Source of the DNA: Clostridia bacterium | GTDB taxonomy: Bacteria > Bacillota > Clostridia > Lachnospirales > Lachnospiraceae | Length of the DNA: 64,000 bases | Reading direction: 5' to 3' | Assembly: GCA_910576325.1 (NCBI GenBank) | Contig: CAJTIM010000002.1 | Span: 250,501 to 314,500, forward strand | Shown: positions 33,898 to 42,483 of the stretch, in pieces | How positions within the stretch are numbered: the stretch's first letter is position 1 | Layout: the number at the start of each line of letters is the position of its first letter | Program-made: the position numbers and the translations under genes | The notes under the pieces: generated by a model | What the model was told of the DNA's origin: nothing | What the model saw: only the letters and a program-made list of their open reading frames with translations | Database searches by the model: none

Positions 33898-34568
33898 AAA
33901 TCAATCGTTATTTTGACCATGCGGTGTTAAAGCCCAATATGACGGAGCAGGAGGTAAAAGATGCAATTCAGCTGGGAATAGACTATGATGTGTATTCCGT
34001 ATGCGTAAGACCCTGCGACATTGATTTGGCCGTTTCTATGTGTAAGGGAACAAACACCCTGGTCAGCTGTGTGCTGGATTTTCCCCATGGAGACAGCTCC
34101 GCGGAGGGAAAGGCAGCTCTTGCCGAGCTCTATGCGGCAAAGGGAGTAGCCGAAATTGATATGGTAATGAATTATGGTTTTGCCCGTTCCGGAAAATGGG
34201 ATGAGGTGAAAAGGGGAATTGAAGGCGTTGTAAAGGCTGCTCAGAAATACAATGTGGGCGTTAAGGTGATCTTTGAGAGCTGTGAGCTGACCGCAGAGGA
34301 GGTTAAGAAGGGAACGGAGATTGCCATTGAGGCGGGCGCTGACTTTGTGAAGACCTCCACAGGCTTCGCCGGTTCCGGTGCAAGCGAGGAGGCGGTTCAG
34401 GCCATGCTGGATGCATCGAAGGGTCGGATTAAGGTAAAACCCTCCGGCGGAATTCGGAACTTTGAAACAGCTAAAAAATACGTGGATATGGGAGCGGATC
34501 GCCTGGGTGTAGGCTTTGGTTCAACTCCGGCCATCTGTAAGGGGGAGGAATCCACGGAAGCGTATTGA
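33894..34568 (+). CDS. deoC: Deoxyribose-phosphate aldolase
   Basis: Class I aldolase, 224 residues, that splits 2-deoxyribose 5-phosphate into acetaldehyde and glyceraldehyde 3-phosphate. The Schiff-base Lys153 is in DFVKTSTGF, the second Lys182 in VKVKPSGGIR-like context, and Asp89 in EIDMVMN. The start overlaps the kinase stop. The N-terminal DHAVLKPN has Ala where most members have Thr (DHTxLKP), so a related substrate is possible. It probably performs the cleavage step of the operon's pathway. Confidence 0.92.
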   Translation: MKINRYFDHAVLKPNMTEQEVKDAIQLGIDYDVYSVCVRPCDIDLAVSMCKGTNTLVSCVLDFPHGDSSAEGKAALAELYAAKGVAEIDMVMNYGFARSGKWDEVKRGIEGVVKAAQKYNVGVKVIFESCELTAEEVKKGTEIAIEAGADFVKTSTGFAGSGASEEAVQAMLDASKGRIKVKPSGGIRNFETAKKYVDMGADRLGVGFGSTPAICKGEESTEAY

Positions 34569-34588
34569 TATTTGGAAGGAAGAAGTAT

Positions 34589-35374
34589 ATGAGATTTATG
34601 GAGCGTGTAGGGAACACGGAGGTGAAGCAGGGAGAGGCTGCCGTATTTTGGCTGGGGCAGGCGGGGTTTTTGATTAAGACAGCCAAAGGAAAGCAGATAG
34701 TTATAGATCCCTATTTTTCCGATTGCGTAGAGCGTCTGATTCCAGAGGAAGGGCTGGGGTTTAAGCGTCTGATGCCGCCTGTGTGCGGGGCGGAAGAGCT
34801 GGATCCGGATGTTTTGATTATATCCCATGAGCATAACGACCACTTTGATGTGGATGCCATTGGGGCTCTGGTAAAGGAGAAAACAGCTGTTTATACCAAT
34901 TGCCAGGTGGCGGAAGAGATGGAGCGTATGGGCTTTGACAGGTCACGGATTCATGTGATGAAAAAGGGGCTGCCTGTGGAGCTGGAGGAGTTCCGGATTG
35001 TTCCGGTAGACTGCGATCACGGTGAGTTGGCTCCTGAAGCTCTGGGATTTGTTCTTGACTTTGGGTTTTCGAGGCTTTATTATGCAGGTGATACGGCCCT
35101 GACGGCGGACCGGCTGAAGACTCCGCTGGAGATGAAGCCGGAGGTGGCGATTCTTCCGATTAACGGAGCCTTTGGCAATCTGGACGGGGCGGAGGCAGCG
35201 AAGTATGCCGGGATGCTGGAGTGTAAGGTGTGTATTCCCTGTCACTTTTGGACATTTCCGTTGCACCATGGAGATCCGCAGCAGATCATTGACCGCATCG
35301 CTGAGGAAGCGCCGGAGTGTGAGCTGGTTTTGCTTTGCCAGGGGGAGATGTACCATATGAGGCCGTTTGCGTAA
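34589..35374 (+). CDS. Metallo-beta-lactamase-fold protein (UlaG-like lactonase family)
   Basis: 261-residue hydrolase with the metal motif SHEHNDHFD and a later GDTAL plus CHFW loop. It belongs to the L-ascorbate-6-phosphate lactonase-like (COG2220) group, together with the ulaG gene at 50073, though much shorter. It may hydrolyse a sugar lactone formed by the operon's dehydrogenases (inference). ATG 34589 follows AAGGAAGAAG; a TTG 24 bases upstream overlaps deoC and has no ribosome site. It is the last gene before the operon's terminator. Confidence 0.82.
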   Translation: MRFMERVGNTEVKQGEAAVFWLGQAGFLIKTAKGKQIVIDPYFSDCVERLIPEEGLGFKRLMPPVCGAEELDPDVLIISHEHNDHFDVDAIGALVKEKTAVYTNCQVAEEMERMGFDRSRIHVMKKGLPVELEEFRIVPVDCDHGELAPEALGFVLDFGFSRLYYAGDTALTADRLKTPLEMKPEVAILPINGAFGNLDGAEAAKYAGMLECKVCIPCHFWTFPLHHGDPQQIIDRIAEEAPECELVLLCQGEMYHMRPFA

Positions 35375-35419
35375 AGACCTTTTTGATAAAATTAATTTGA
35401 TAATGGGAATGTAATAACA

Positions 35420-35460
35420 CAGGCAGATAACGAAATAATGTTATCTGCCTGTTGTGTGTT
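35420..35460 (+). terminator. Terminator of the sugar operon
   Basis: CAGGCAGATAAC (35420-35431) and GTTATCTGCCTG (35440-35451) form a perfect 12-bp stem with an 8-base loop, followed by TTGTGTGTTT. The T run is broken, so efficiency may be modest. Confidence 0.75.
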
Positions 35461-35578
35461 TGAACAAAATAGGCGGCAATTCAGCAACATCATACAAATC
35501 TCACGCTTTTAGAGAAAATTTAGAGACGCCTCTGTTACCATACGGTTATAATACAAAAGAAAGACGAGGAGAACGACT

Positions 35579-36181
35579 ATGAAAAAAACCGTAAAAAAGA
35601 ACATACAAAAGAAGATAACGCTGCTCACTTTAGCAAGCGTCATGGGTCTGACACTTTTAGGCTGCGGCGGAACGGACAGCGCAGATGCAAAGCCTGCCGC
35701 ACAGGAGGAACAACAGGAGGAACAGCAAGAGAACCCGGACTCCAAAGAAAGCGAAGCGCCTGTAAATGAGGATGAACAATCCGGGAACGCACAGGAAAAT
35801 ACGGATTCGCAGAAGCAGGCAGACAGCACGGGAACGCAGGATACGGAAAGCCCGACAGGCGAAATCACAGAACTGAGAGACGGGCAGTTCACAATCAAAA
35901 AGTTTTACCAAGAGACGGCAGATGACGGAAGCGAGATTTTGGTTTCTCCGGCGGAAGGAGCTGAGGGAGACGGCGGAACAGATTTTGACAGTATGACCGT
36001 ACTCTGCGATGAGAACACCCGCATCTATAAGCGCACCATTCGAGACGGAGGCGCCAGCTATGAGGATTCGGAAAGCTCCTTTGAAAATCTGAAAAAAGGT
36101 ATGGAGGTGAACCTTAAGGGAAGCTACGAAGGAGACGCATACCGGGCGTCCGAAGTCCAGATTGTGGACGTTATTCTGTAA
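35579..36181 (+). CDS. Secreted lipoprotein with OB-like C-terminal domain (hypothetical)
   Basis: 200-residue lipoprotein: lipobox GLTLLGCGG at about residue 30, then a long Gln/Glu/Ser/Asp-rich spacer to about residue 95, then a compact domain with DGQFTIKKF and EVNLKGSYEGDAYRASEVQI. The domain resembles DUF5666-type beta-barrels. ATG has GACGAGGAG upstream, and a TATAAT lies 25 bases before. It precedes the binding-protein gene by 71 bases. Function unknown; it begins the codon-shifted block. Confidence 0.7.
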   Translation: MKKTVKKNIQKKITLLTLASVMGLTLLGCGGTDSADAKPAAQEEQQEEQQENPDSKESEAPVNEDEQSGNAQENTDSQKQADSTGTQDTESPTGEITELRDGQFTIKKFYQETADDGSEILVSPAEGAEGDGGTDFDSMTVLCDENTRIYKRTIRDGGASYEDSESSFENLKKGMEVNLKGSYEGDAYRASEVQIVDVIL

Positions 36182-36252
36182 AGAAAAGTATAGAACCCTA
36201 CCCTTTAAAGCTGCTGCGCAGCGACTGCAAACAGAAAGGAGAAACAGAATAT

Positions 36253-38595
36253 ATGAATAAGAAAAGATTCCGACAAATAACGGCCTGGCTCCTGCTTCTG
36301 CTGCTGGCATTTGCCGGCGGATGCGGCAAAGGAAAAGCCCCCGCCTCCGAATCAGCCTCCCCCTCAGACAATCCGGGGGAAGTAAATACAGAAGGAGAAA
36401 AAGAGCAAAGCATGGGCCGCTATCTGGAATACCAGATCGAGCTTCCCGAGGAATTTGAGTATGCCGATTCCTGGGGGGCGTCGGCTATACAGACATTGGA
36501 AAGCGGAGAAATAGCCTTGCTGGAGGAAAGCATGGGATTGTATGTATCCGCAGACAAAGGAAAGACATGGGAGCAGCGCTCTGCTTCCTGGCTGACAGAA
36601 CTGTCGGCAAAAGAAGCCTATATCCCTCATCTTGCCTTAGCGCCGGACGGTTCGGCGGCAGCCATTTACTCCGGAGGCGAGGACGAGGTGGAGGAAGAGG
36701 AAGGCTACCATCCCCGATATCTTTATGTAGACCCGGAAGGCACACAGCACCCAATTCAATATACGGATGAAAATGATACGCTGCATGGGCTTTGGTTTGG
36801 AAAAGACAGCAGTCTCTATGGATTCAGCATGCAGGGAACCGTGTATGAGATCAGCCGGGAGGACGGTTCCGTACAGGAGCTTTGCAAGGTAGACGGTCTC
36901 ACAGATTATGTAGGTTTCACCAAAAGCTATATGGTAATCCTCACAAGCAGAACCATAGAGCTGTATGATCTGGAGGCAAAGACCCTGGCTGCCCGGGACG
37001 AAGTGCTTGAAAACTTCATCTCCGAGGAAACAGGCGAAGCAATCGGCTCCAATGCCGGCAGCCACTGTGTAGTAATGGCTTCCGCAGATGAAGATGTGCT
37101 TTACCTTGCTATGAGCAAAGGACTTTACCGCCATGTAGTGGGCGGTACCGTCGTGGAACAGATAGCGGATGGAAACATGAATTCTCTTGGAGATCCCCAG
37201 ATGTACCTTAAGGGTATGATTGCCATGCCCGAGGATGAATTTATGATCCTGTATAACGGGGCAAAACTCTGCCATTATATATACGACGCCACCGTGCCGG
37301 CAGTTCCGGAGGAGCAGCTTACCATCTACAGCCTGGAGGACGATTATACCATCCGGCAGGCCGTAAGCCTGTATCAGAAAAAGAATCCGGGCATTTATAT
37401 CCGCTATGAGGTGGGGATGACCGGTGACGACGGAGTAGTCCGTGAGGACGCCATCAAGAATCTGAATACAAAGATCATGTCAGGAAGCGCCCCGGATCTC
37501 ATAGTTCTGAACGGTCTTCCGGAGCAGTCCTACAAGGAAAAAGGCATTCTTGCGGATCTGACAGAACTGGAAAAGGGCCTGACGGGAGAAAATGCACTGT
37601 TCCCCAATCTGGTAGATGCATTTCGTGAGGACGGAAAAATCTACTCCCTTCCTGTACGCTTCCGGATACCGCTGGTAATCGGAGATCCGGACACAGTAAA
37701 AGGAATCACCGATCTTGCGTCCGTAGCAGATGCCGTGGAAAAGCTGCGGCAGGAACATCCGCAAGGCTCGATTATACGGCAGATCACGGAAGAACAGGTA
37801 TTATACACCCTGGGACTCTCCTGCTCCGGCGCATGGATCGGCGGGGACGGAAAGCTGGATGAGGCAAAGCTTACGGAATTTCTTACACAGGCAAAACGTG
37901 TCTATGAAGCGGAAACCGCAGGCTGGGACAGTGTGGAATTGAAGGAAATGCAGCAGCGGATGATGAGTCTGTGGAGCGAACTGGACGGCCTTGTGTGGGA
38001 GGATTTCAGTGCAAGCGCCTCCGGCGTATCTATGGATATTGCTATGGAGGAAAGCTATCTGGGAATCGGCACAACCAAAGGCATGAATGCGGACTTTAAT
38101 ATGATATCCACACTGACGGATCAGGAGAGTGATATTGATTATGCAGCCTACTCGGGACAGGTGCCGGACAGCTTCGTACCAGATACCTGCGTTGGAATCT
38201 ATGCCAATTCCATAGAAAATGAACTGGCTCTGGACTTTTTTGGTTTCCTGTTCGGAACCGAGCTGCAGGATTTGGATTTACCGGGAGGGCTGCCTATGAA
38301 TATGGCGTCCTTTGAAAAGCAGAAAATCAACCCCAATGAGGGAGAGGCGAACTCCAGCATTTCCATAGGAGGCCAAGACGGAACATCCTTCCATCTGGAA
38401 ATCCTGTGGGTGACAGAAGAGCATTATCAACGTCTCCGCGGCATCGTAGACGCCGCAAAGACAGCCAGCCGCAGCGACACCATTGTCGAACAGACCGTTC
38501 TGGAGATCGGACCCAAGGCATTGAACGGAAGCCTCAGCGTGGAAGATACGGTGAAGGAAATCGTGAAAAAGGCGGCTATTTATCTGGCAGAGTAG
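36253..38595 (+). CDS. Asp-box domain fused to extracellular solute-binding protein
   Basis: 780-residue lipoprotein (lipobox AFAGGCG). Residues ~55-350 form a beta-propeller-like region with an Asp-box (SADKGKTWEQRSA) and repeated blades. Residues ~355-780 are a CUT1-type solute-binding domain (VSLYQKKNPGIYIRYEVGMT, SGSAPDLIVLNGLP, ILADLTELE). The fusion is about twice the normal size of a sugar-binding protein. Two CUT1 permease genes follow after a large hairpin, so it is probably the receptor of that importer, with the propeller adding sensing or glycan binding. No ATPase gene is nearby. Confidence 0.88.
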   Translation: MNKKRFRQITAWLLLLLLAFAGGCGKGKAPASESASPSDNPGEVNTEGEKEQSMGRYLEYQIELPEEFEYADSWGASAIQTLESGEIALLEESMGLYVSADKGKTWEQRSASWLTELSAKEAYIPHLALAPDGSAAAIYSGGEDEVEEEEGYHPRYLYVDPEGTQHPIQYTDENDTLHGLWFGKDSSLYGFSMQGTVYEISREDGSVQELCKVDGLTDYVGFTKSYMVILTSRTIELYDLEAKTLAARDEVLENFISEETGEAIGSNAGSHCVVMASADEDVLYLAMSKGLYRHVVGGTVVEQIADGNMNSLGDPQMYLKGMIAMPEDEFMILYNGAKLCHYIYDATVPAVPEEQLTIYSLEDDYTIRQAVSLYQKKNPGIYIRYEVGMTGDDGVVREDAIKNLNTKIMSGSAPDLIVLNGLPEQSYKEKGILADLTELEKGLTGENALFPNLVDAFREDGKIYSLPVRFRIPLVIGDPDTVKGITDLASVADAVEKLRQEHPQGSIIRQITEEQVLYTLGLSCSGAWIGGDGKLDEAKLTEFLTQAKRVYEAETAGWDSVELKEMQQRMMSLWSELDGLVWEDFSASASGVSMDIAMEESYLGIGTTKGMNADFNMISTLTDQESDIDYAAYSGQVPDSFVPDTCVGIYANSIENELALDFFGFLFGTELQDLDLPGGLPMNMASFEKQKINPNEGEANSSISIGGQDGTSFHLEILWVTEEHYQRLRGIVDAAKTASRSDTIVEQTVLEIGPKALNGSLSVEDTVKEIVKKAAIYLAE

Positions 38596-38612
38596 ATATA
38601 CGGAACTAAACA

Positions 38613-38708
38613 GTATATCTTCATGCAGTACCCGGATGGATTTACGGACGCATGTATTTTGCGGCCGGAAATTCATCTCCGATACCTGCGTACTGCATGG
38701 AGATATAC
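38613..38708 (+). promoter_or_regulatory. Long intercistronic hairpin after the binding-protein gene
   Basis: GTATATCTTCATGCAGTAC (38613-38631) pairs with GTACTGCATGGAGATATAC (38690-38708) over 19 positions with one G-U. Inside it, CGGATGGATTT pairs with AAATTCATCTCCG. The element fills nearly the whole gap between the binding protein and permease genes. It has no T run. The direct repeat AGATATACGGAACTA flanks it. Confidence 0.7.
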
Positions 38709-38725
38709 GGAACTACAAATAGGAG

Positions 38726-39601
38726 GTGAGGGCGACGAAGAAAAGGCAAAAGATTTTCGGAAGCAAAAACGCCTGGATATGGTTTCTGCTTCCGAGCGGA
38801 ATCGGGGTTCTGATCTTTGTTTGCCTTCCGTTTCTGGATGTGGTCCGGCGGTCGTTTTTGACCGTCGTGACCCAAGAATGGGTAGGGATTCATAATTATC
38901 AGCTCATATTTAACAACCAGGCATTTCTTCTGGCAGTAAAAAACACCTTGCGCTTCACGGTCATCTGCCTTCCAATCCTCATCGGCCTGGGCTTGTTTCT
39001 GGCTGTACAGCTAAGCAGACTCCGGAAAATCCAATTTCTAAAATCCTGCTTCCTGTTCCCTATGGCCATGCCGGCAGCTGCAATCGTACTGGTCTGGCGC
39101 ATGGTATTTTCCAAACAAGGCTTTTTAAACTTATTATTAGATAGTCTCCGTCTGGTGCCTGAAAGCGGCCCGGTGGATTACATGAGCACGGAAGCGGCCT
39201 TCTGGGTCCTGGTATTCAGTTATGTGTGGAAAAATCTCGGCTATACCATTGTGCTCTGGCTGGCCGGAATCTTCTCCATCCCCGCCGACATTCTGGATGC
39301 GGCCCGGGTGGACGGAGCAAACGAGCGGCAATGCTTTTGGCGGGTGATATTTCCTAACCTGAAAGGAACTCTCTACACCATCACGGTGCTCTCCTTTCTG
39401 AACTCTTTCAAGGTATTTCGGGAGGCATATCTGGTGGCAGGTTCCTATCCCCACGAGAGCATGTACCTGCTGCAGCACCTTTTCAACAACTGGTTTGTAA
39501 ATCTGGAGCTGGACAAAATGGCTGCCGCGGCAGTCTGCGTGGGAGTTGTACTGTTTTTATTCATATTATTACTGCAAAAATTCTGGGATAAAGCGGTATA
39601 A
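38726..39601 (+). CDS. CUT1-type carbohydrate ABC permease, MalF-like
   Basis: 291-residue inner-membrane permease with six predicted helices. The EAA loop reads DAARVDGANERQCFWRVIFP. It pairs with the next gene as a MalF/MalG-type heterodimer. The start is uncertain: GTG 38726 overlaps the AGGAGG itself, whereas an ACG at 38735 sits at the ideal 8-base distance and would give a protein starting KKRQKIFGSK after initiation. No ATG, GTG or TTG alternative follows before the first helix. The ATPase must be shared from elsewhere (MsmK-type). Confidence 0.9.
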   Translation: MRATKKRQKIFGSKNAWIWFLLPSGIGVLIFVCLPFLDVVRRSFLTVVTQEWVGIHNYQLIFNNQAFLLAVKNTLRFTVICLPILIGLGLFLAVQLSRLRKIQFLKSCFLFPMAMPAAAIVLVWRMVFSKQGFLNLLLDSLRLVPESGPVDYMSTEAAFWVLVFSYVWKNLGYTIVLWLAGIFSIPADILDAARVDGANERQCFWRVIFPNLKGTLYTITVLSFLNSFKVFREAYLVAGSYPHESMYLLQHLFNNWFVNLELDKMAAAAVCVGVVLFLFILLLQKFWDKAV

Positions 39602-39678
39602 GCCCAAGAACATTCTATTTTTCTTAAGCAGACACAAACGAATGATTTCATGGAGCAGATAGAAGGGAGGCGAAGCAA

Positions 39679-40599
39679 ATGCGGATAAGAATAAACGCTC
39701 AAAAAGCACATTGTAATAGAACCCCTTCCAGGGGACGCGGATACGGTGCGGTAAAGTATGCACAGGCAAACATAAGAAAAATCATGCTCTTTTCGCTGGC
39801 CGTTTTCTGTCTTATTCCGGCAGTCCTGGTACTGTCCGGCACCATCATCAGCCGCTACGAGCTGGGGCAGTGTCTGGAACCTCTGAGCAGCGGAGCCGAA
39901 GGATTTATAACCTGGAAATTCCTGCCCGTATATCCGACCTTTGAGCACTATGCCCGTGTGCTCTTCTATACGCCCCAATTTTTTGTAGTATTCTGGAACT
40001 CCATAAAAATCGCAGTTCTCATACTGCTAGGCCAGCTCCTGCTGGCAGTACCGGCGGCCTGGGCTTTTGCGGTATACAGGTTCCGCTTCCGAAACGTACT
40101 GTTCACCCTGTACGTGGTCCTGATGCTGATGCCCTTCCAGGTTACCATGCTATCCAACTACTTAGTACTGGACGGCCTGCACCTGATCAATACACATGGG
40201 GCCATCATCCTTCCGGCCGTATTTTCCACCTTCCCGGTTTTCCTCATTTACCGCGGATTCTGCGCCCTGCCAGAGAGCATCATTGATGCGGCCCGGGTAG
40301 ACGGAGCCGGAGAATGGACCATATTTTGGCGGATTGGACTGCCCCTGGCCTCCAACGGCATCCTCTCGGCAATGGTGCTGGGTTTCCTGGAATACTGGAA
40401 TCTTATGGAACAGCCCCTGGCATTTCTGGAGGACAAAAGCCTCTGGCCCCTGTCCCTGTATCTGCCGGAAATCCATCTGGATCAGGCCGGCTATTCCTTC
40501 GTAGCGTCCGTTATCACACTGATCCCGCCCGTATTCGTATTTCTAATTGGGCAGGAATACCTGGAACGCGGAATCGTGGCGTCAGCCCTAAAGGAGTGA
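39679..40599 (+). CDS. CUT1-type carbohydrate ABC permease, MalG-like
   Basis: 306-residue permease, partner of the previous gene. The EAA motif is DAARVDGAGEWTIFWRIGLP, and six helices are predicted after a basic ~35-residue N-terminus. GGGAGGCGAAGCAA precedes the ATG. The HlyD-like adaptor gene starts 7 bases after its stop, so it is co-transcribed with a gene type more often seen with exporters. Confidence 0.92.
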   Translation: MRIRINAQKAHCNRTPSRGRGYGAVKYAQANIRKIMLFSLAVFCLIPAVLVLSGTIISRYELGQCLEPLSSGAEGFITWKFLPVYPTFEHYARVLFYTPQFFVVFWNSIKIAVLILLGQLLLAVPAAWAFAVYRFRFRNVLFTLYVVLMLMPFQVTMLSNYLVLDGLHLINTHGAIILPAVFSTFPVFLIYRGFCALPESIIDAARVDGAGEWTIFWRIGLPLASNGILSAMVLGFLEYWNLMEQPLAFLEDKSLWPLSLYLPEIHLDQAGYSFVASVITLIPPVFVFLIGQEYLERGIVASALKE

Positions 40600-40606
40600 G
40601 TTCAAA

Positions 40607-42238
40607 ATGGAAATGTGGAAAAAGCAGAAAAAAATCGGCGTCGCCTTTTGCATCTTTCTAAGCCTGATGCTCCTGTGCACCCTGATATCCCGCGCAGTCT
40701 ACGCCGCTAAGCTTCCCCAGATAACCACAAAGAAGCCGGAGCGCACCTTCCTGATGCATACGGTAGAAGCAGAGGGTCTTGTTCAGCAGGGCATGGAATA
40801 CGCAGTCAACGCCTTAAGCGGCCTGCGCTGCCGAACGGTCCACGCCCACGTTGGCGATCGCATTACAACAGAAACCCTCTTATTTGAAATAGATATGAGC
40901 GACTTAGAAGAACAAATCAGGGAACAGGAAATGACCATAAAAAAGCTGTCCCTGACCATTCAGGAGCAGGAACAGAATAAGGGGTTGGCGGCAAACGAGA
41001 AAAAAACCGAGCAGGATCGCGCAAAAGAAGACTATGATCGCTCGGCAGAAAACGCCCAGGACAACGTAGATCGGGCAAAAGAAGACTTAAAAGGAGCCAA
41101 AGACGCCCTGGAAGATCTAAAACAAAATCCGGCAGCTGCAACACCGGAGGAAGAACGCAAAAAAGCTCAGGCAGAGTACGACGCATGGGCCCAAAAAGAA
41201 CAAGAGCTTACCAAAGCGAAAAACAAAGCAAAAGAAGAAAAAGAAGCGGCAGAAGAAAAAGTACGGGAACTGGAAGCGCCGGGAGCAACCCCCGATCCCT
41301 CGGATCTTGATGCGGCCAAGGCAAAGCTGGAAGAAGCCAAGAAAACATTAGAAAACATAGAAGCCGAATATAACAGTCACACATCCGCCCCGGTCACAAA
41401 ACCCGATTACAGCAAAGAAGACACAGCAAAAGCAGCCTGGGAAGAAAAAAAGAGCGCTCTGGAAAACAGCATAGGAGCCGCCGAACGAAGCCTTTCCGAC
41501 GCCAGAAAAAGCCGGGACGACACACTATTGGATGCAAAGCGGCGCTTGGACGATGCAGAGAAAGCCTCCCCCGCCGACAACAGCCTGGCCATCAACCGTC
41601 TGGAGCTGTCCGTCCTCAAAGAAAAACTGGAAAAATACCAGGAAATCCAGCGCACAGGCGGCCGTGTTTACCCGGAATCCGAAGGAATCGTCACCCGAAT
41701 CCAGGTAAGTCCGGGCGAACGAATCCCCGACGGCGCATCAATCGTCTACGCAGACCTGGAAAGCCCTCTGGAATACCACACCACCCTGACAAAAGACCAG
41801 AAAAAATACGTCAACCAGGGCGATACGGCCGCCCTCACCCTTGGAAAAAGCCATGAAACCGTAACTGTAGACTACGTAGCCGCAAGCGAAGCCAGCCCGG
41901 ATCTGTTCGAAGCCATCATCTTTCTCCCCCAGGGCGTAGGAACCTTAGGCCAAAGCGGGGTATTCACTACCGAAACCCAGACCGAAACCTTCAGCTGCTG
42001 CATCCCCCTGGAAGCCCTCTACACCGATCAAAACGGAAGAAGCTACGTCTATACCCTAAAACAAAAATCCGGAATCCTGGGCCCCGAGCTGGCCGCCGAG
42101 CTTGTCTACGTAAACGTCCTGGACAAAAACAACAAATATGCCGCCATCGAAGAAGGCATCATAGACAGCGAAACCGAAGTAATCGTAAGCACCACAGAAC
42201 CCCTGGAGGATCGAACCATAGTCCGCTACAAAGAATAA
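40607..42238 (+). CDS. HlyD-like periplasmic adaptor / membrane fusion protein
   Basis: 543 residues. A single N-terminal membrane helix (~10-30) is followed by the first half of a barrel-sandwich (lipoyl-like) domain (VHAHVGDRITTETLLFEID), a very long, Lys/Glu/Ala-rich coiled coil (~95-330), the second half (VYPESEGIVTRIQVSPGERI) and a beta-barrel part. This is the membrane-fusion protein plan of RND/ABC exporters. In a Gram-positive cell it would bridge the membrane to the wall. Its partner should be an exporter, but the neighbours are sugar-import permeases. AAGGAG precedes the ATG. Codons are strikingly GAA/AAA- and C-ending. Confidence 0.87.
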   Translation: MEMWKKQKKIGVAFCIFLSLMLLCTLISRAVYAAKLPQITTKKPERTFLMHTVEAEGLVQQGMEYAVNALSGLRCRTVHAHVGDRITTETLLFEIDMSDLEEQIREQEMTIKKLSLTIQEQEQNKGLAANEKKTEQDRAKEDYDRSAENAQDNVDRAKEDLKGAKDALEDLKQNPAAATPEEERKKAQAEYDAWAQKEQELTKAKNKAKEEKEAAEEKVRELEAPGATPDPSDLDAAKAKLEEAKKTLENIEAEYNSHTSAPVTKPDYSKEDTAKAAWEEKKSALENSIGAAERSLSDARKSRDDTLLDAKRRLDDAEKASPADNSLAINRLELSVLKEKLEKYQEIQRTGGRVYPESEGIVTRIQVSPGERIPDGASIVYADLESPLEYHTTLTKDQKKYVNQGDTAALTLGKSHETVTVDYVAASEASPDLFEAIIFLPQGVGTLGQSGVFTTETQTETFSCCIPLEALYTDQNGRSYVYTLKQKSGILGPELAAELVYVNVLDKNNKYAAIEEGIIDSETEVIVSTTEPLEDRTIVRYKE

Positions 42239-42261
42239 GAGCAAACATCAACCGCCCCCCA

Positions 42262-42470
42262 GGGAGAGACCGGGAAGAAGCCGGATGAATTTTCCGATAT
42301 CAGGTGTCCGCCTGTTCTCGAACGCTCCGTCTGATCGGAGCGAACATTACTCAAAACATAAAACAGCACACAACATGCAAGAGTAATGTTCGAGCCGAGC
42401 AGACGGAGTGTACGAGAACCGTGCGAACACAGATATGGAAAATTCATCCGGCTTCTTCCCGGTCTCTCCC
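42262..42470. repeat. ~209-nt palindromic element
   Basis: Left arm 42262-42352 and right arm 42381-42470 are inverted copies around a 28-base A-rich loop. The outer 34 bases are a perfect inverted repeat (starting GGGAGAGACCGGG); the inner ~56 match with scattered differences. The left arm also holds its own CGCTCCG...CGGAGCG hairpin. It lies between convergent genes. It could be a MITE-like or dispersed palindromic repeat, or a very strong two-way transcription stop. No transposase or target duplication was recognised. Confidence 0.85.
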
Positions 42471-42483
42471 GTCCGTCCCCAAA

